NCBI GenBank assembly: GCA_029936295.1
Contig: JAPYTH010000006.1
Span: forward strand, 1-64,000
Source: TMED109 sp015660425
GTDB lineage: Bacteria; Pseudomonadota; Alphaproteobacteria; TMED109
Length of the DNA stretch: 64,000 nucleotides
Reading direction: 5' to 3'
This document shows, piece after piece, positions 55,660-63,389 of this stretch. The notes below the pieces were generated by a model that saw only the letters and a program-made list of their open reading frames with translations, ran no database searches and was not told where the DNA came from. The translations under genes were made by a program, and so were the position numbers. Positions within the stretch are counted from its first letter, which is position 1. Each line of letters opens with the position of its first letter.

Positions 55660-56732
55660 TCATCAATTCCAAAACGTCTTGTTTTTTGTTCTAAATCTAC
55701 AAGTTTTAAATCTTCTCGAACCATTTCAATTACCAATTCTGAAAACTTGGTATTAGCTTTCCATCCTAATACTTTTTCAGCTTTTGCCGAATCTCCTAAT
55801 AAATAGTTTACCTCTGTTGGTCTAAAATATCTTTTATCTACTTCAACCAATACTCTATTATCTTTTGAACTATATCCTTTTTCTTCTACGCCTTGACCTT
55901 TCCATACGATAGTAACACCAATTTCAGAAAATGCCCTTTCTACGAATTCTTTTACTGTATGTGATTTACCGGTTGATAAAACATAATCATCAGCTTCTTT
56001 TTGCTGAAGCATAAGCCACATTCCTTTTACATAATCCTTTGCATGACCCCAATCTCTTTTTGCTTCTAAATTTCCTATATATAACTTTTCTTGCAAGCCC
56101 AGTTTTATAGCTGCAACAGCCCTTGTAATTTTACGAGTTACGAATGTTTCTCCTCTTATAGGACTCTCATGATTAAATAAAATTCCATTACATGCATAAA
56201 TATTATAAGCTAGTCTATAATTTACTGTAATCCAGTAGGCATATAGTTTTGCGGCAGCATAAGGTGACCTTGGAGAAAAATTAGTACTTTCATTTTGTGG
56301 GATAGTTTCAGAATTACCATACAATTCTGATGTAGATGCTTGATAAAATTTTACCGTTTTTGTCATATTAAGAAGTCTTATAGCTTCAAGTAAACGAAGA
56401 GTACCTATACCATCAGCATTAGCTGTATATTCAGGTGTTTCAAAACTTACTTGAACATGACTTTGTGCAGCTAAATTGTAAACTTCATCAGGATTAATTT
56501 TCTGCATTAGTCCTATTAAATTAGTTGCATCAGTCATATCTCCATAGTGTAGATGAAAATTTACACCATCTGAGTGTGGATCTTGATAAAGGTTATCTAT
56601 CCTACTTGTATTAAATGAAGATGAACGTCTTTTTATTCCATGAACTTTATAACCTTTGCGTAATAAAAATTTAGCTAAATAAGCCCCATCTTGTCCAGTA
56701 ATACCTGTGATTAATGCTATTCTATTCTTCAT
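55656..56732 (-). CDS. gmd: GDP-mannose 4,6-dehydratase
   Basis: First enzyme of GDP-fucose synthesis, an NADP-dependent SDR of 358 residues. Motifs are ITGITGQDGAYLAK, the substrate segment KRRSSSFNTSRID, QASTSELYG and the catalytic YAAAK. It heads the two-gene gmd-fcl operon. The 114-base space upstream, shared with a divergent SEL1-repeat gene, is AT-rich and shows no clear operator. Confidence 0.96.
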   Translation of the reverse strand: MKNRIALITGITGQDGAYLAKFLLRKGYKVHGIKRRSSSFNTSRIDNLYQDPHSDGVNFHLHYGDMTDATNLIGLMQKINPDEVYNLAAQSHVQVSFETPEYTANADGIGTLRLLEAIRLLNMTKTVKFYQASTSELYGNSETIPQNESTNFSPRSPYAAAKLYAYWITVNYRLAYNIYACNGILFNHESPIRGETFVTRKITRAVAAIKLGLQEKLYIGNLEAKRDWGHAKDYVKGMWLMLQQKEADDYVLSTGKSHTVKEFVERAFSEIGVTIVWKGQGVEEKGYSSKDNRVLVEVDKRYFRPTEVNYLLGDSAKAEKVLGWKANTKFSELVIEMVREDLKLVDLEQKTRRFGIDD

Positions 56733-56846
56733 ATTTAAGACTATATAATTTATATAAAGATATGTGAAGATATTAAAGTTATTAGTTTAAATAAATTAAT
56801 ATAAATATATCTTTATTTTTTTATGCATAGAAGTATCATTTAAAAA

Positions 56847-57332
56847 ATGATAGTAAGAATTATTTATACAACTACTTTTTTAATATTAATTTTTATAGAT
56901 ACTGTAATATCCGCTGACTTAAATTTAGCTAAAAATGCATATAATAAGAAAGATTTCATAACTGCCTTTAATGAATGGGAACCTTTAGCAAAAAAAGGGG
57001 TCACAGAAGCACAAGTAGGACTAGGTTTACTCTATGGCAAAGGACAAGGTTTATTGCAAGATTATAGAGAAGCTATAAAATGGTTTAGATTAGCAGCAAA
57101 TAAAGGCAATGATGAGGCACAATTTTATATAGGTATGGCTTATATTAATGAAGTTACATACAAAAAGGACTATTCTTTAGCTTATATGTGGTTAAGCGTA
57201 TCTGCATTAAGAAACAATAGATTAGCCAAAGATAACTTACCAAAATTTATAAAAATGATGTCACCCAATGAAATTGATAAAGGAGAAAACTTAAAAATAA
57301 GATGTATAAATAAAAAATTTATAAATTGCTAA
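56847..57332 (+). CDS. SEL1-like repeat protein, secreted
   Basis: A 161-residue protein with a signal peptide (residues 1-22, ending VISA). It has two to three SEL1-type TPR repeats: AFNEWEPLAKKGVTEAQVGL, AIKWFRLAANKGNDEAQFYI and a degenerate AYMWLSVSALR. Such solenoids mediate protein-protein contacts in the periplasm. It ends with two Cys (RCINKKFINC). The partner is unknown. Confidence 0.8.
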   Translation: MIVRIIYTTTFLILIFIDTVISADLNLAKNAYNKKDFITAFNEWEPLAKKGVTEAQVGLGLLYGKGQGLLQDYREAIKWFRLAANKGNDEAQFYIGMAYINEVTYKKDYSLAYMWLSVSALRNNRLAKDNLPKFIKMMSPNEIDKGENLKIRCINKKFINC

Positions 57333-57336
57333 TTTT

Positions 57337-57362
57337 TAAAATTGTCTATTATTACAATTTTA
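57337..57362. terminator. Weak hairpin between convergent genes
   Basis: TAAAATTG (57337-57344) pairs with CAATTTTA (57355-57362) across a 10-nt loop, between the ends of the SEL1 gene and the convergent 142-codon gene. The stem is AT-rich and the T-tracts are poor, so termination activity is uncertain. Confidence 0.35.
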
Positions 57363-57378
57363 TAAAAAAGTAAGAAAA

Positions 57379-57807
57379 TTAAATCTTTTTACCTATAGAA
57401 ATAATATTATCAATATTATCTGGCTGAAGCTCTATCCACTTGACAAAACATGACTCACTTCCCATAAGTACATACCAATTTGACTGTTCATAATTAGGCC
57501 ATATTACTACCGTATCAATATTTGGAAAGCTATTTAAATCATCTTGAGACATTCTTACTTTATAACCCGCAATAAAACTTTTTAATGTTTCATTTATAAT
57601 TTTAAAAGGACTAATATGTGGTTGCTCTATTTTTCCTTCTTTTAAAGTTCCTTCAAAGGATTTACAATTAACTTTATTTTTAATTTTATAATCTAAATCC
57701 GTTAAAGGTATAGTGTCCCATTTGGCAGCATAACCTGCAGGAACCTTCTCTGCTTGTAATGGAAATACTAATAATAAATAAATAATAAAGTATAAAAGTA
57801 GCCTCAT
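57379..57807 (-). CDS. Small secreted protein, unknown function
   Basis: A 142-residue protein with a signal peptide (MRLLLYFIIYLLLVFPLQAEK). It has two Cys (VNCKSFEG and ESCFVKW) that may pair in the periplasm. Alternating strands such as IDTVVIWPNYEQSNWYVLMG suggest a beta-rich fold. I recognise no family. A poly-A/AT leader precedes it, with AAGGA about 10 bases upstream of the ATG. Confidence 0.65.
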   Translation of the reverse strand: MRLLLYFIIYLLLVFPLQAEKVPAGYAAKWDTIPLTDLDYKIKNKVNCKSFEGTLKEGKIEQPHISPFKIINETLKSFIAGYKVRMSQDDLNSFPNIDTVVIWPNYEQSNWYVLMGSESCFVKWIELQPDNIDNIISIGKKI

Positions 57808-57906
57808 ATTTAAAATCCTTTTTTATTTTTTAATTGTATAATTTTATTCCTATATCTATAATATCTTTTTATGGTCTTAAAGAACTTGTTAAAGATAAAT
57901 ATAATT

Positions 57907-58164
57907 TTACTTAATAACTTTAAGATGATTTGTTTTTTTAAGATTTAGTTTTTGTATATCTTGATTTAGTTTATTACTTTTACTAGATGTATCTAATATA
58001 TTTCTCCATGTGTTACCTACTCTTTTAAAATATATATATATATTCTTATTTTCTCTTAATTTTTTAGAAAAAGCTGTAAATTCTTTCTCTAAATCATTAA
58101 CAATATCATAATTATTTATATTTTTATCTTTTTCATTAATTTCTATTACAAAAATTTTTTTCAT
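57907..58164 (-). CDS. Iron-regulated small orphan protein
   Basis: An 85-residue, highly charged soluble protein (Lys/Asn/Asp-rich, no Cys or His, no signal peptide) of no family I know. The start at 58164 is supported by the strong TTTGAGGTAAA ribosome site. A perfect Fur-type palindrome at 58185-58205 lies about 20 bases upstream and should cover its promoter, so it is expected to be expressed under iron limitation. A divergent predicted small RNA shares the same operator. Confidence 0.75.
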   Translation of the reverse strand: MKKIFVIEINEKDKNINNYDIVNDLEKEFTAFSKKLRENKNIYIYFKRVGNTWRNILDTSSKSNKLNQDIQKLNLKKTNHLKVIK

Positions 58165-58184
58165 TTTACCTCAAATATTATTTT

Positions 58185-58205
58185 TGAGAATGATAATCAT
58201 TCTCA
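58185..58205. promoter_or_regulatory. Fur box (perfect 21-bp palindrome)
   Basis: TGAGAATGAT-A-ATCATTCTCA: two perfect 10-bp arms around one base. It agrees with the classical Fur-box core GATAATGATAATCATTATC at most positions, including ATGATAATCAT in the middle. It lies between the divergent starts of the 85-residue protein (left) and a predicted small RNA (right), overlapping both probable -35 regions. In alphaproteobacteria the binding protein could be Fur or its manganese-sensing form Mur. Confidence 0.88.
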
Positions 58206-58236
58206 TTGACATTAAAATAAAATAGAATAATATAAT
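58206..58236 (+). promoter_or_regulatory. Predicted sigma-70 promoter of an iron-responsive small RNA
   Basis: A perfect consensus -35 box TTGACA (58206-58211) directly follows the Fur palindrome. Candidate -10 boxes are TAATAT at 58228-58233 (spacing 16) and a perfect TATAAT at 58231-58236 (spacing 19). A start near 58241-58244 is expected. Repressor bound at 58185-58205 would block polymerase. Confidence 0.65.
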
Positions 58237-58242
58237 ATAAAT

Positions 58243-58329
58243 AAGGATTAATATTAATTTCCTCCCAAGAAATAAATACTTCCTTATTATATAGAGAGTA
58301 AGTGATTACCTCCACTTACTCTTTTTTTT
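58243..58329 (+). ncRNA. Candidate Fur-regulated small RNA with anti-Shine-Dalgarno motifs
   Basis: An RNA of roughly 85-90 nt is predicted between the promoter beside the Fur box and a strong terminator. No ATG occurs between 58206 and 58329, and the next plus-strand gene is over 4 kb away, so it is not a leader. The first C-rich site TTTCCTCCC (58258-58266) is single-stranded by eye, and the terminator loop exposes ACCTCC (58308-58313). Both are complementary to ribosome-binding sites, like the seeds of alphaproteobacterial trans-acting small RNAs. The function proposed is RyhB-like repression of iron-using genes, as inference. Confidence 0.65.
58295..58329 (+). terminator. Strong intrinsic terminator of the small RNA
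   Basis: AGAGTAAGTG (58295-58304) pairs perfectly with CACTTACTCT (58313-58322) around an 8-nt loop, ending in seven further T (58323-58329). On the minus strand there is no T-tract after the stem, so it serves a plus-strand transcript. The only annotated genes within 900 bases on the left are on the minus strand, which makes this an orphan terminator unless the small RNA exists. Confidence 0.88.
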
Positions 58330-58368
58330 ATCGTCCTATATCTAAATCCTTATAAGTTACATCATCAA

Positions 58369-58761
58369 CTATACTCTGTTGGCAATCTCAATAAGATTTT
58401 TATCAGGATCCCTGACATAAATAGAATACAACGCTCCTGATGCACCAATTTGTTTTATTGGTCCATGTTCAATATCAATATTATTTCTAATAAAAAGTTT
58501 TTCCCACTCTAAAATATTCTTATCTGTAATAAAACAGATATCTCCAGTTCCTGGTTTTGCTAATTTTGCTCCAGGCTTAATTAAATTATTATACTCATGT
58601 AAATTTATTTTTTGATTACCAAATTTTAAACATTTTCTTACATCCTTGTTAGAATCTAATTTGAACTCCTCTAATTTCATACCTAATAATTCACAATAAA
58701 AAAAAATTGTCTTATTGAGATCTTTTATTGTCAAAACTATATGATCAATTGATTCAATCAT
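58369..58761 (-). CDS. VOC (glyoxalase/bleomycin resistance) family protein
   Basis: A 130-residue single VOC domain with two beta-alpha-beta-beta-beta halves. It begins IDHIVLTIKDLNKTIFFYCE and ends VRDPDKNLIEIANRV. The metal ligands typical of the fold, His7 and the Glu near the end, are present along with His in NLHEYNN. Such proteins are small metal-dependent lyases, dioxygenases or resistance proteins. It is the last gene of a tight minus-strand operon that starts with an amidohydrolase, one base after the DUF1330 gene. Confidence 0.88.
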   Translation of the reverse strand: MIESIDHIVLTIKDLNKTIFFYCELLGMKLEEFKLDSNKDVRKCLKFGNQKINLHEYNNLIKPGAKLAKPGTGDICFITDKNILEWEKLFIRNNIDIEHGPIKQIGASGALYSIYVRDPDKNLIEIANRV

Positions 58762-58762
58762 A

Positions 58763-59173
58763 TTATTCTACATGCTTATGAAGTAATTCTGTCATCTCTA
58801 TTATTCTACTATCTTTTAGAGCTGCAGACCTTATTGGGGCAATATCCATATAATCTGGATCATTAAACATATTAATAAAATTTTTCCTTTGTGGATAACG
58901 AACTAAAATAGTTATATCCCAATCATCTTTACCAATTATGGAATTATGTACCCTTCCCATCCATATTGGTTCCCCTCCATATTTAGGTTGGAGTTTAGCA
59001 AATTTTTTTCCATATTCTTCATAAGCTTGTCTACCAGTTAAGCCATCTACACCAAAACCAAACTTTGCTTTATCTAAATATTTTAATAAATTAAGCATAA
59101 TGACCGGCTCATTTAAGTTTCCTTTAGACATAATTTCTAACGCACCTTCTTCTAAATTTATACTTGCTGTCAT
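58763..59173 (-). CDS. DUF1330-type protein
   Basis: A 136-residue ferredoxin-like dimeric alpha/beta barrel protein. It has the DUF1330 hallmarks PVIMLNLLKY near residue 23, YEEYGKKFAKLQPKYGGE and LVRYPQRKNFINMFNDPDY. The biochemical role of this family is not established, though the fold resembles EthD and antibiotic monooxygenase proteins. It is packed one to three bases from its neighbours in the accessory operon. Confidence 0.8.
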   Translation of the reverse strand: MTASINLEEGALEIMSKGNLNEPVIMLNLLKYLDKAKFGFGVDGLTGRQAYEEYGKKFAKLQPKYGGEPIWMGRVHNSIIGKDDWDITILVRYPQRKNFINMFNDPDYMDIAPIRSAALKDSRIIEMTELLHKHVE

Positions 59174-59176
59174 AAT

Positions 59177-59620
59177 TTATTCCACTGGTAATTCTAAATC
59201 TTTATAAAATTCTACATTAACATTTTTTCTACTATGAAGCTGTTGAATAATATTGGACAAGCATTCTTTAGCTTTCCCTGATATACTTAATAAATCATTA
59301 TCATTATTCCAATCATTTTCATTGTCAGGTTCCCAAGTTGCATAATTTTTTATTAGTCTAATAAAAACATCACAACTGATTGAGTATATTCCTTGCCCAT
59401 TTTCCTTTTCAATTTCTTTTACACATTCTTCAATTAAAAAAAATTTCCACAAACCATATGGCAAAGTGGTGCTATTTTTTTTATCATAAATATAGTTGAA
59501 TTTAGTTTCATCATAAACTTCTTGTAAATCCCAATAGCATTCTTCTATTAAAGAGAAACAATCCTTTAAATTTTTATGATATTTTTTATATATACTATTT
59601 GTCATAAAATAATTTTTCAC
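59177..59620 (-). CDS. Hypothetical protein in accessory operon
   Basis: A 147-residue acidic soluble protein rich in Glu, Asn, Trp and Tyr (for example SLIEECYWDLQEVYDE and NYATWEPDNENDW). There is no signal peptide or membrane segment and no family I recognise. The frame overlaps the upstream GST-like gene. The longest start is GTG 59620, with an ATG at 59605 as alternative, and neither has a good Shine-Dalgarno, so translational coupling is likely. Confidence 0.65.
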   Translation of the reverse strand: MKNYFMTNSIYKKYHKNLKDCFSLIEECYWDLQEVYDETKFNYIYDKKNSTTLPYGLWKFFLIEECVKEIEKENGQGIYSISCDVFIRLIKNYATWEPDNENDWNNDNDLLSISGKAKECLSNIIQQLHSRKNVNVEFYKDLELPVE

Positions 59621-60635
59621 ATCCAGTTTTATCCAAAAAGCTATTTATATATTCCTTATCAGAATGATTCAGAATACTATATTGTTCTTTAATCCAGTTT
59701 AAACATTTACCTTGATATAGAAATGGTTTCTGTGTCCATAACCTTCCATCAATCTCAATTTTTACTTCTTCTTTATTATTATTTAATGCCTCGAAGTTTG
59801 CTAACAAAACTGGAACATAAACTCTTCCCAATTCACAAAAAATATTATTTAAAGACACTGGTAATATTTCAGAATTAATCCAATCCTTATTACTCACTTC
59901 TAAACCTGATAAATCTTCCATAATCCCAACCCAAGCTACAATTCTTGATGCAATATTATCAGCTATTTTCATAGGAGTTGGATCAAATGCAGCTAATTGC
60001 GTGAGTTGACCATACAAGGCAAAATCACTAGAACTAGGCCTTTCTCCAAATATGTATGGAAAATTATTCATATGATTATCCATTAATTTTAAAATATTTT
60101 TATAACTTTCCTCTATAATATATGATGTAATTTTATTACTTCCTACAAGGTATAAACGAGAAATTTGCCGATTAGAAATTTCATCTCTAATAGGTTTTAT
60201 TTGCTCTTCATTATCAGTTAATGATCCCCAACGCGATAAGGTAGCACCAGCTTTTTTTATATCTTCATCATATGTCCATCTATAATGAAATGTTGCTTTA
60301 GTCAGCCACTCATCAGCAAAATCTTCAAGTAAATAATCTAGAAATTTTAATACTGAATTCTCTGGTATAACAGATCTTGTTGAGTATGAATTTTCTAACC
60401 TTCTCAGTATAAACGTAGAATCTACCATAGGATCTAATTTTTTTTCTTCATTTTCAAAATAAAATGTAGGCATCAGATCAATTTTAGCTTTAGGTAATTG
60501 CTTTGTATCCATTATACCTTTACCTAATAAACCACTAATAATAAAATTATAAGGTATTCTTCTGTATCTAAGTAAACTTAACATTTTTCTTGTATAGGGG
60601 GATCCTGGTGCACCCTTAACTATAATTCTTTTCAT
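59595..60635 (-). CDS. GST-like thioredoxin-fold protein, long form
   Basis: A 346-residue protein whose N-terminal 80 residues are GST/thioredoxin-like: VKGAPGSPYTRKMLSLLRYR, with Ser in place of the active Cys, then MPTFYF and DSTFILRRLE. A long helical C-terminal region includes a GST-C-like block (FGERPSSSDFALYGQLTQLA). It is longer than ordinary GSTs (about 220), with roughly 100 extra C-terminal residues. It lies four bases after the amidohydrolase gene, and a role in detoxification or in a glutathione-dependent step of the same pathway is inferred. Confidence 0.75.
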   Translation of the reverse strand: MKRIIVKGAPGSPYTRKMLSLLRYRRIPYNFIISGLLGKGIMDTKQLPKAKIDLMPTFYFENEEKKLDPMVDSTFILRRLENSYSTRSVIPENSVLKFLDYLLEDFADEWLTKATFHYRWTYDEDIKKAGATLSRWGSLTDNEEQIKPIRDEISNRQISRLYLVGSNKITSYIIEESYKNILKLMDNHMNNFPYIFGERPSSSDFALYGQLTQLAAFDPTPMKIADNIASRIVAWVGIMEDLSGLEVSNKDWINSEILPVSLNNIFCELGRVYVPVLLANFEALNNNKEEVKIEIDGRLWTQKPFLYQGKCLNWIKEQYSILNHSDKEYINSFLDKTGCEKLFYDK

Positions 60636-60639
60636 TTTA

Positions 60640-62361
60640 TTACACTCTTCTAACTAATGTGCCGGGTAATTTTCCTGTAGCTTTACCATTTAAATATGTA
60701 ATATTTCCTGAAACTATTGTAGTAACAAAACCTGATGTTTCTTGCATTAATCTTTTACCACCTGCCGGAAGATCAGAGATAACATAAGGCTTTCCAGCTG
60801 CAATATTATTCCAATCTAAAATGTTTATATCAGCTTTAAATCCTTTTTTTATCTTACCTCTATCATTTAATCCTGCAGCCATGGCAGTATCTGTGGTTAA
60901 TCTTCTAATTGTTTCTTCTTTAGTAAATCTATTCTTACTATTACACCAATAATTAATTAACCAAGTAGAAAAACCTGCATCTAAAATAAAACCAACATGT
61001 GCACCACCGTCACCTAATCCCATAATAGCATTTTTATCACATAACATTTCTTCACAAGCATCTAAATTATTAAATGCAAAATTAACTAACGGAGCATATA
61101 TAAAATTTTTACCATTGTTTTTTACAAGAATATCATAAGCTAGCTCCTGTGGAGTTTGATTGTTTCTTAGAGCTCTTGCTTCTATAGACTCGTTGGCATT
61201 AGGTGCATAATTAACTGGAGAACCAAAATCATACATATACTTATAACTAATTCTATTTATTAAAGGAAATTGGCTATCTTTGATTGGGTCTTCAGAAAGT
61301 ATATTTTTTCTTACAGAGTCCTTTTTCATAAAGTTGACTTTCTCAGTAAGACTTAAATGGGCTATTTTTTTATATGTAGATGTTCCAGAAAAAGGATTCT
61401 GACTACCATTTAGGCCTAATAATACTCCTATTGGCCTAGGAGCAACAACAGGCCTTATAGAAAGGTTTTCTTTTTTTGCCTCCTTAGCCAAAGACATTAA
61501 ATCTTTCCAATAATCCGTTCTATCATGCCTTTGATTACAGGTAAAAACAATTGGTCTTCCTGATTCCTTAGCAATTCTTCGTAAAACTTCAAATTCTTCC
61601 TCTGGACTAGGTTCATTCCAATCTGATACTATTTCCATAAACCCACCATCCGCATCTTTTAAACCATTAGCAATAGACTTAAGCTCATTTTCATGCGCCC
61701 TAAGTGTAGGAGTATATTCTCCATTACAACTTTTATGGCTTATTGTTCTTGATGTTGAAAAACCAAATGCACCCGCTTTAATAGCTTCTGCACTAAGTCG
61801 TCTCATTAGTAACATATCTTCTTTGGTTGCCTGTTCATGTTTTATTGCTCTATTTCCCATGACAAAGACTCTTAAAGCTGCATGCGGAATTAATGCACAT
61901 ACATCTATATCTCTTCTATTTTTTTCTAAAGCATCTAAGTATTCAGGAAAAGTTTCCCAATTCCAATTTAAACCTTCATGCATTACTGGAGATGGGATAT
62001 CCTCAACACCTTCCATAAGTTCAACTAACTTTACTCTATCTGTTTCTTTACAAGGTGCAAATCCAACTCCACAGTTTCCCATAATAACTGTAGTAACTCC
62101 ATGAATAGAAGAAGGTTTTAAGCAATTATCCCAAATTGCTTGCCCATCATAATGCGTATGAATATCTATAAAACCAGGAGTAACTATTAAACCTTTAGCA
62201 TTTACTTCTTTTATTCCCTCACCTTGAAAACTTCCAACCTCTAATATTTTATCCCCTAAAATAGCGACATCACCTTTAAAAGAATCCTTTCCCGTACCAT
62301 CTATTATAGTGCCACCACGAATAACAACATCAAATTTTAAGTTTCTATTAATTTGCTTCAT
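60640..62361 (-). CDS. N-acyl-D-amino-acid deacylase-type amidohydrolase
   Basis: A 573-residue metal-dependent hydrolase of the D-aminoacylase/dihydroorotase group. I start at ATG 62361 (MKQINRNLKFDVVIRGGTII) because GGAAA precedes it; the frame is open to 62430. Motifs are the metal-binding PGFIDIHTHYDGQ, HGVTTVIMGNCGVGFAP, SRTISHKS and MGLGDGGAHVGF with the catalytic Asp. It could hydrolyse N-acyl-D-amino acids or another cyclic or acyl amide. It leads the five-gene operon running to 58369. Confidence 0.85.
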   Translation of the reverse strand: MKQINRNLKFDVVIRGGTIIDGTGKDSFKGDVAILGDKILEVGSFQGEGIKEVNAKGLIVTPGFIDIHTHYDGQAIWDNCLKPSSIHGVTTVIMGNCGVGFAPCKETDRVKLVELMEGVEDIPSPVMHEGLNWNWETFPEYLDALEKNRRDIDVCALIPHAALRVFVMGNRAIKHEQATKEDMLLMRRLSAEAIKAGAFGFSTSRTISHKSCNGEYTPTLRAHENELKSIANGLKDADGGFMEIVSDWNEPSPEEEFEVLRRIAKESGRPIVFTCNQRHDRTDYWKDLMSLAKEAKKENLSIRPVVAPRPIGVLLGLNGSQNPFSGTSTYKKIAHLSLTEKVNFMKKDSVRKNILSEDPIKDSQFPLINRISYKYMYDFGSPVNYAPNANESIEARALRNNQTPQELAYDILVKNNGKNFIYAPLVNFAFNNLDACEEMLCDKNAIMGLGDGGAHVGFILDAGFSTWLINYWCNSKNRFTKEETIRRLTTDTAMAAGLNDRGKIKKGFKADINILDWNNIAAGKPYVISDLPAGGKRLMQETSGFVTTIVSGNITYLNGKATGKLPGTLVRRV

Positions 62362-62486
62362 AAAATATTTCCATTTATTAATTAAATTAATATAGACCAA
62401 TAAAAATTCTAAGGTCAAACACCAAAGCATATCTTCCTAAATGACAAATTTAAATTAGTATGATTTAATACAGTTTTACAATTAAG

Positions 62487-63308
62487 ATGGACATAAATTT
62501 GCATAATTCAGATTTTTCCTATGACCCTGTTACAGCTATTAACGAAGAAGAAGCTAAAGGTAAAACAGCTGAAATTTTTCTAGATATAAGAAATACCATG
62601 AATATTCCTCTCATTACTTCTATTTGGCGAGGACTTGCAAGTATGAATAATAGTCTTGAGGAAATATGGACACTAACCAAACCAATATATCTATCAGGTA
62701 CTCCTGAATTAGCACTAAATAATATGATAAATTCTGTTAATCTACCAATTCCAAAAACATTTAATAAAAAAGAATTTAAAAAAAAGGATCTGCAAGATAT
62801 AAGAGAGATCATTAAAGTCTATAATAAATCTAATGGTATGAATTTGATGGCTTTATCTGCTTTTATTATGTCTGACTATAAACCACGCGTGAATATAATA
62901 AATACAAGACCTAAAATAGTTAAACCAACATTCCCAAAGTTAATGAATAAAGATGAAATAAGTTCAGAGACTTGGTCAATAGTTAAAAATGTAAACTCCA
63001 TTGGATCTCCCCAAGGAATATATTCTCATATCGCTACTTTATGGAGACATTTGGCTCACTGGCCTAAATTTTTGTCTTTAGTTTATGATAATTTTATACC
63101 CTTAGATTTAAATGGTGAAATAATTAAAGCACAAGAAAATATTTTAAATCATGTTCAAGAAAATGGAATTAACCTAAAAAGACAAAAAATTAAATATTCA
63201 GAAATAAATGATACAACCCGCAATACTATTCGTGACTATGTTCACACGAACAATCAAGTTATTAGAATGGTGGTACTTGGTAACATGATGGATAAATGGT
63301 TAAGATAA
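62487..63308 (+). CDS. DehI-like protein (group I 2-haloacid dehalogenase family)
   Basis: A 273-residue all-helical protein. Two related blocks, KTAEIFLDIRNTMNIPLITS-IWRGLA (about 26-52) and SSETWSIVKNVNSIG-ATLWRHLAHWP (about 158-190), show the internal duplication of DehI. That family hydrolyses D- and L-2-haloacids. Many marine DehI homologues are uncharacterised and the catalytic residues cannot be verified here. It is divergent from the amidohydrolase operon, 126 bases away, and may share its regulation. Confidence 0.6.
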   Translation: MDINLHNSDFSYDPVTAINEEEAKGKTAEIFLDIRNTMNIPLITSIWRGLASMNNSLEEIWTLTKPIYLSGTPELALNNMINSVNLPIPKTFNKKEFKKKDLQDIREIIKVYNKSNGMNLMALSAFIMSDYKPRVNIINTRPKIVKPTFPKLMNKDEISSETWSIVKNVNSIGSPQGIYSHIATLWRHLAHWPKFLSLVYDNFIPLDLNGEIIKAQENILNHVQENGINLKRQKIKYSEINDTTRNTIRDYVHTNNQVIRMVVLGNMMDKWLR

Positions 63309-63318
63309 CCCTAATTAC

Positions 63319-63339
63319 TAAAGGATTATATTCTTTAGC
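63319..63339 (+). terminator. Short hairpin after the DehI-like gene
   Basis: CTAAAG (63319-63324) pairs with CTTTAG (63334-63339) across a 9-nt loop, and a T-run follows at 63346-63352. The stem is only six base pairs, so it is a weak terminator candidate between the DehI-like gene and the next transporter gene. Confidence 0.35.
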
Positions 63340-63389
63340 TACTATTTTTTTAAGTCTTTAATTTTAAATATCATAAGAGTTACATAAAT

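Noticed and set aside
58295..58329. Terminator belonging to the VOC operon on the minus strand
   Set aside because: The T-tract is on the plus-strand side; on the minus strand no T-run follows the stem.
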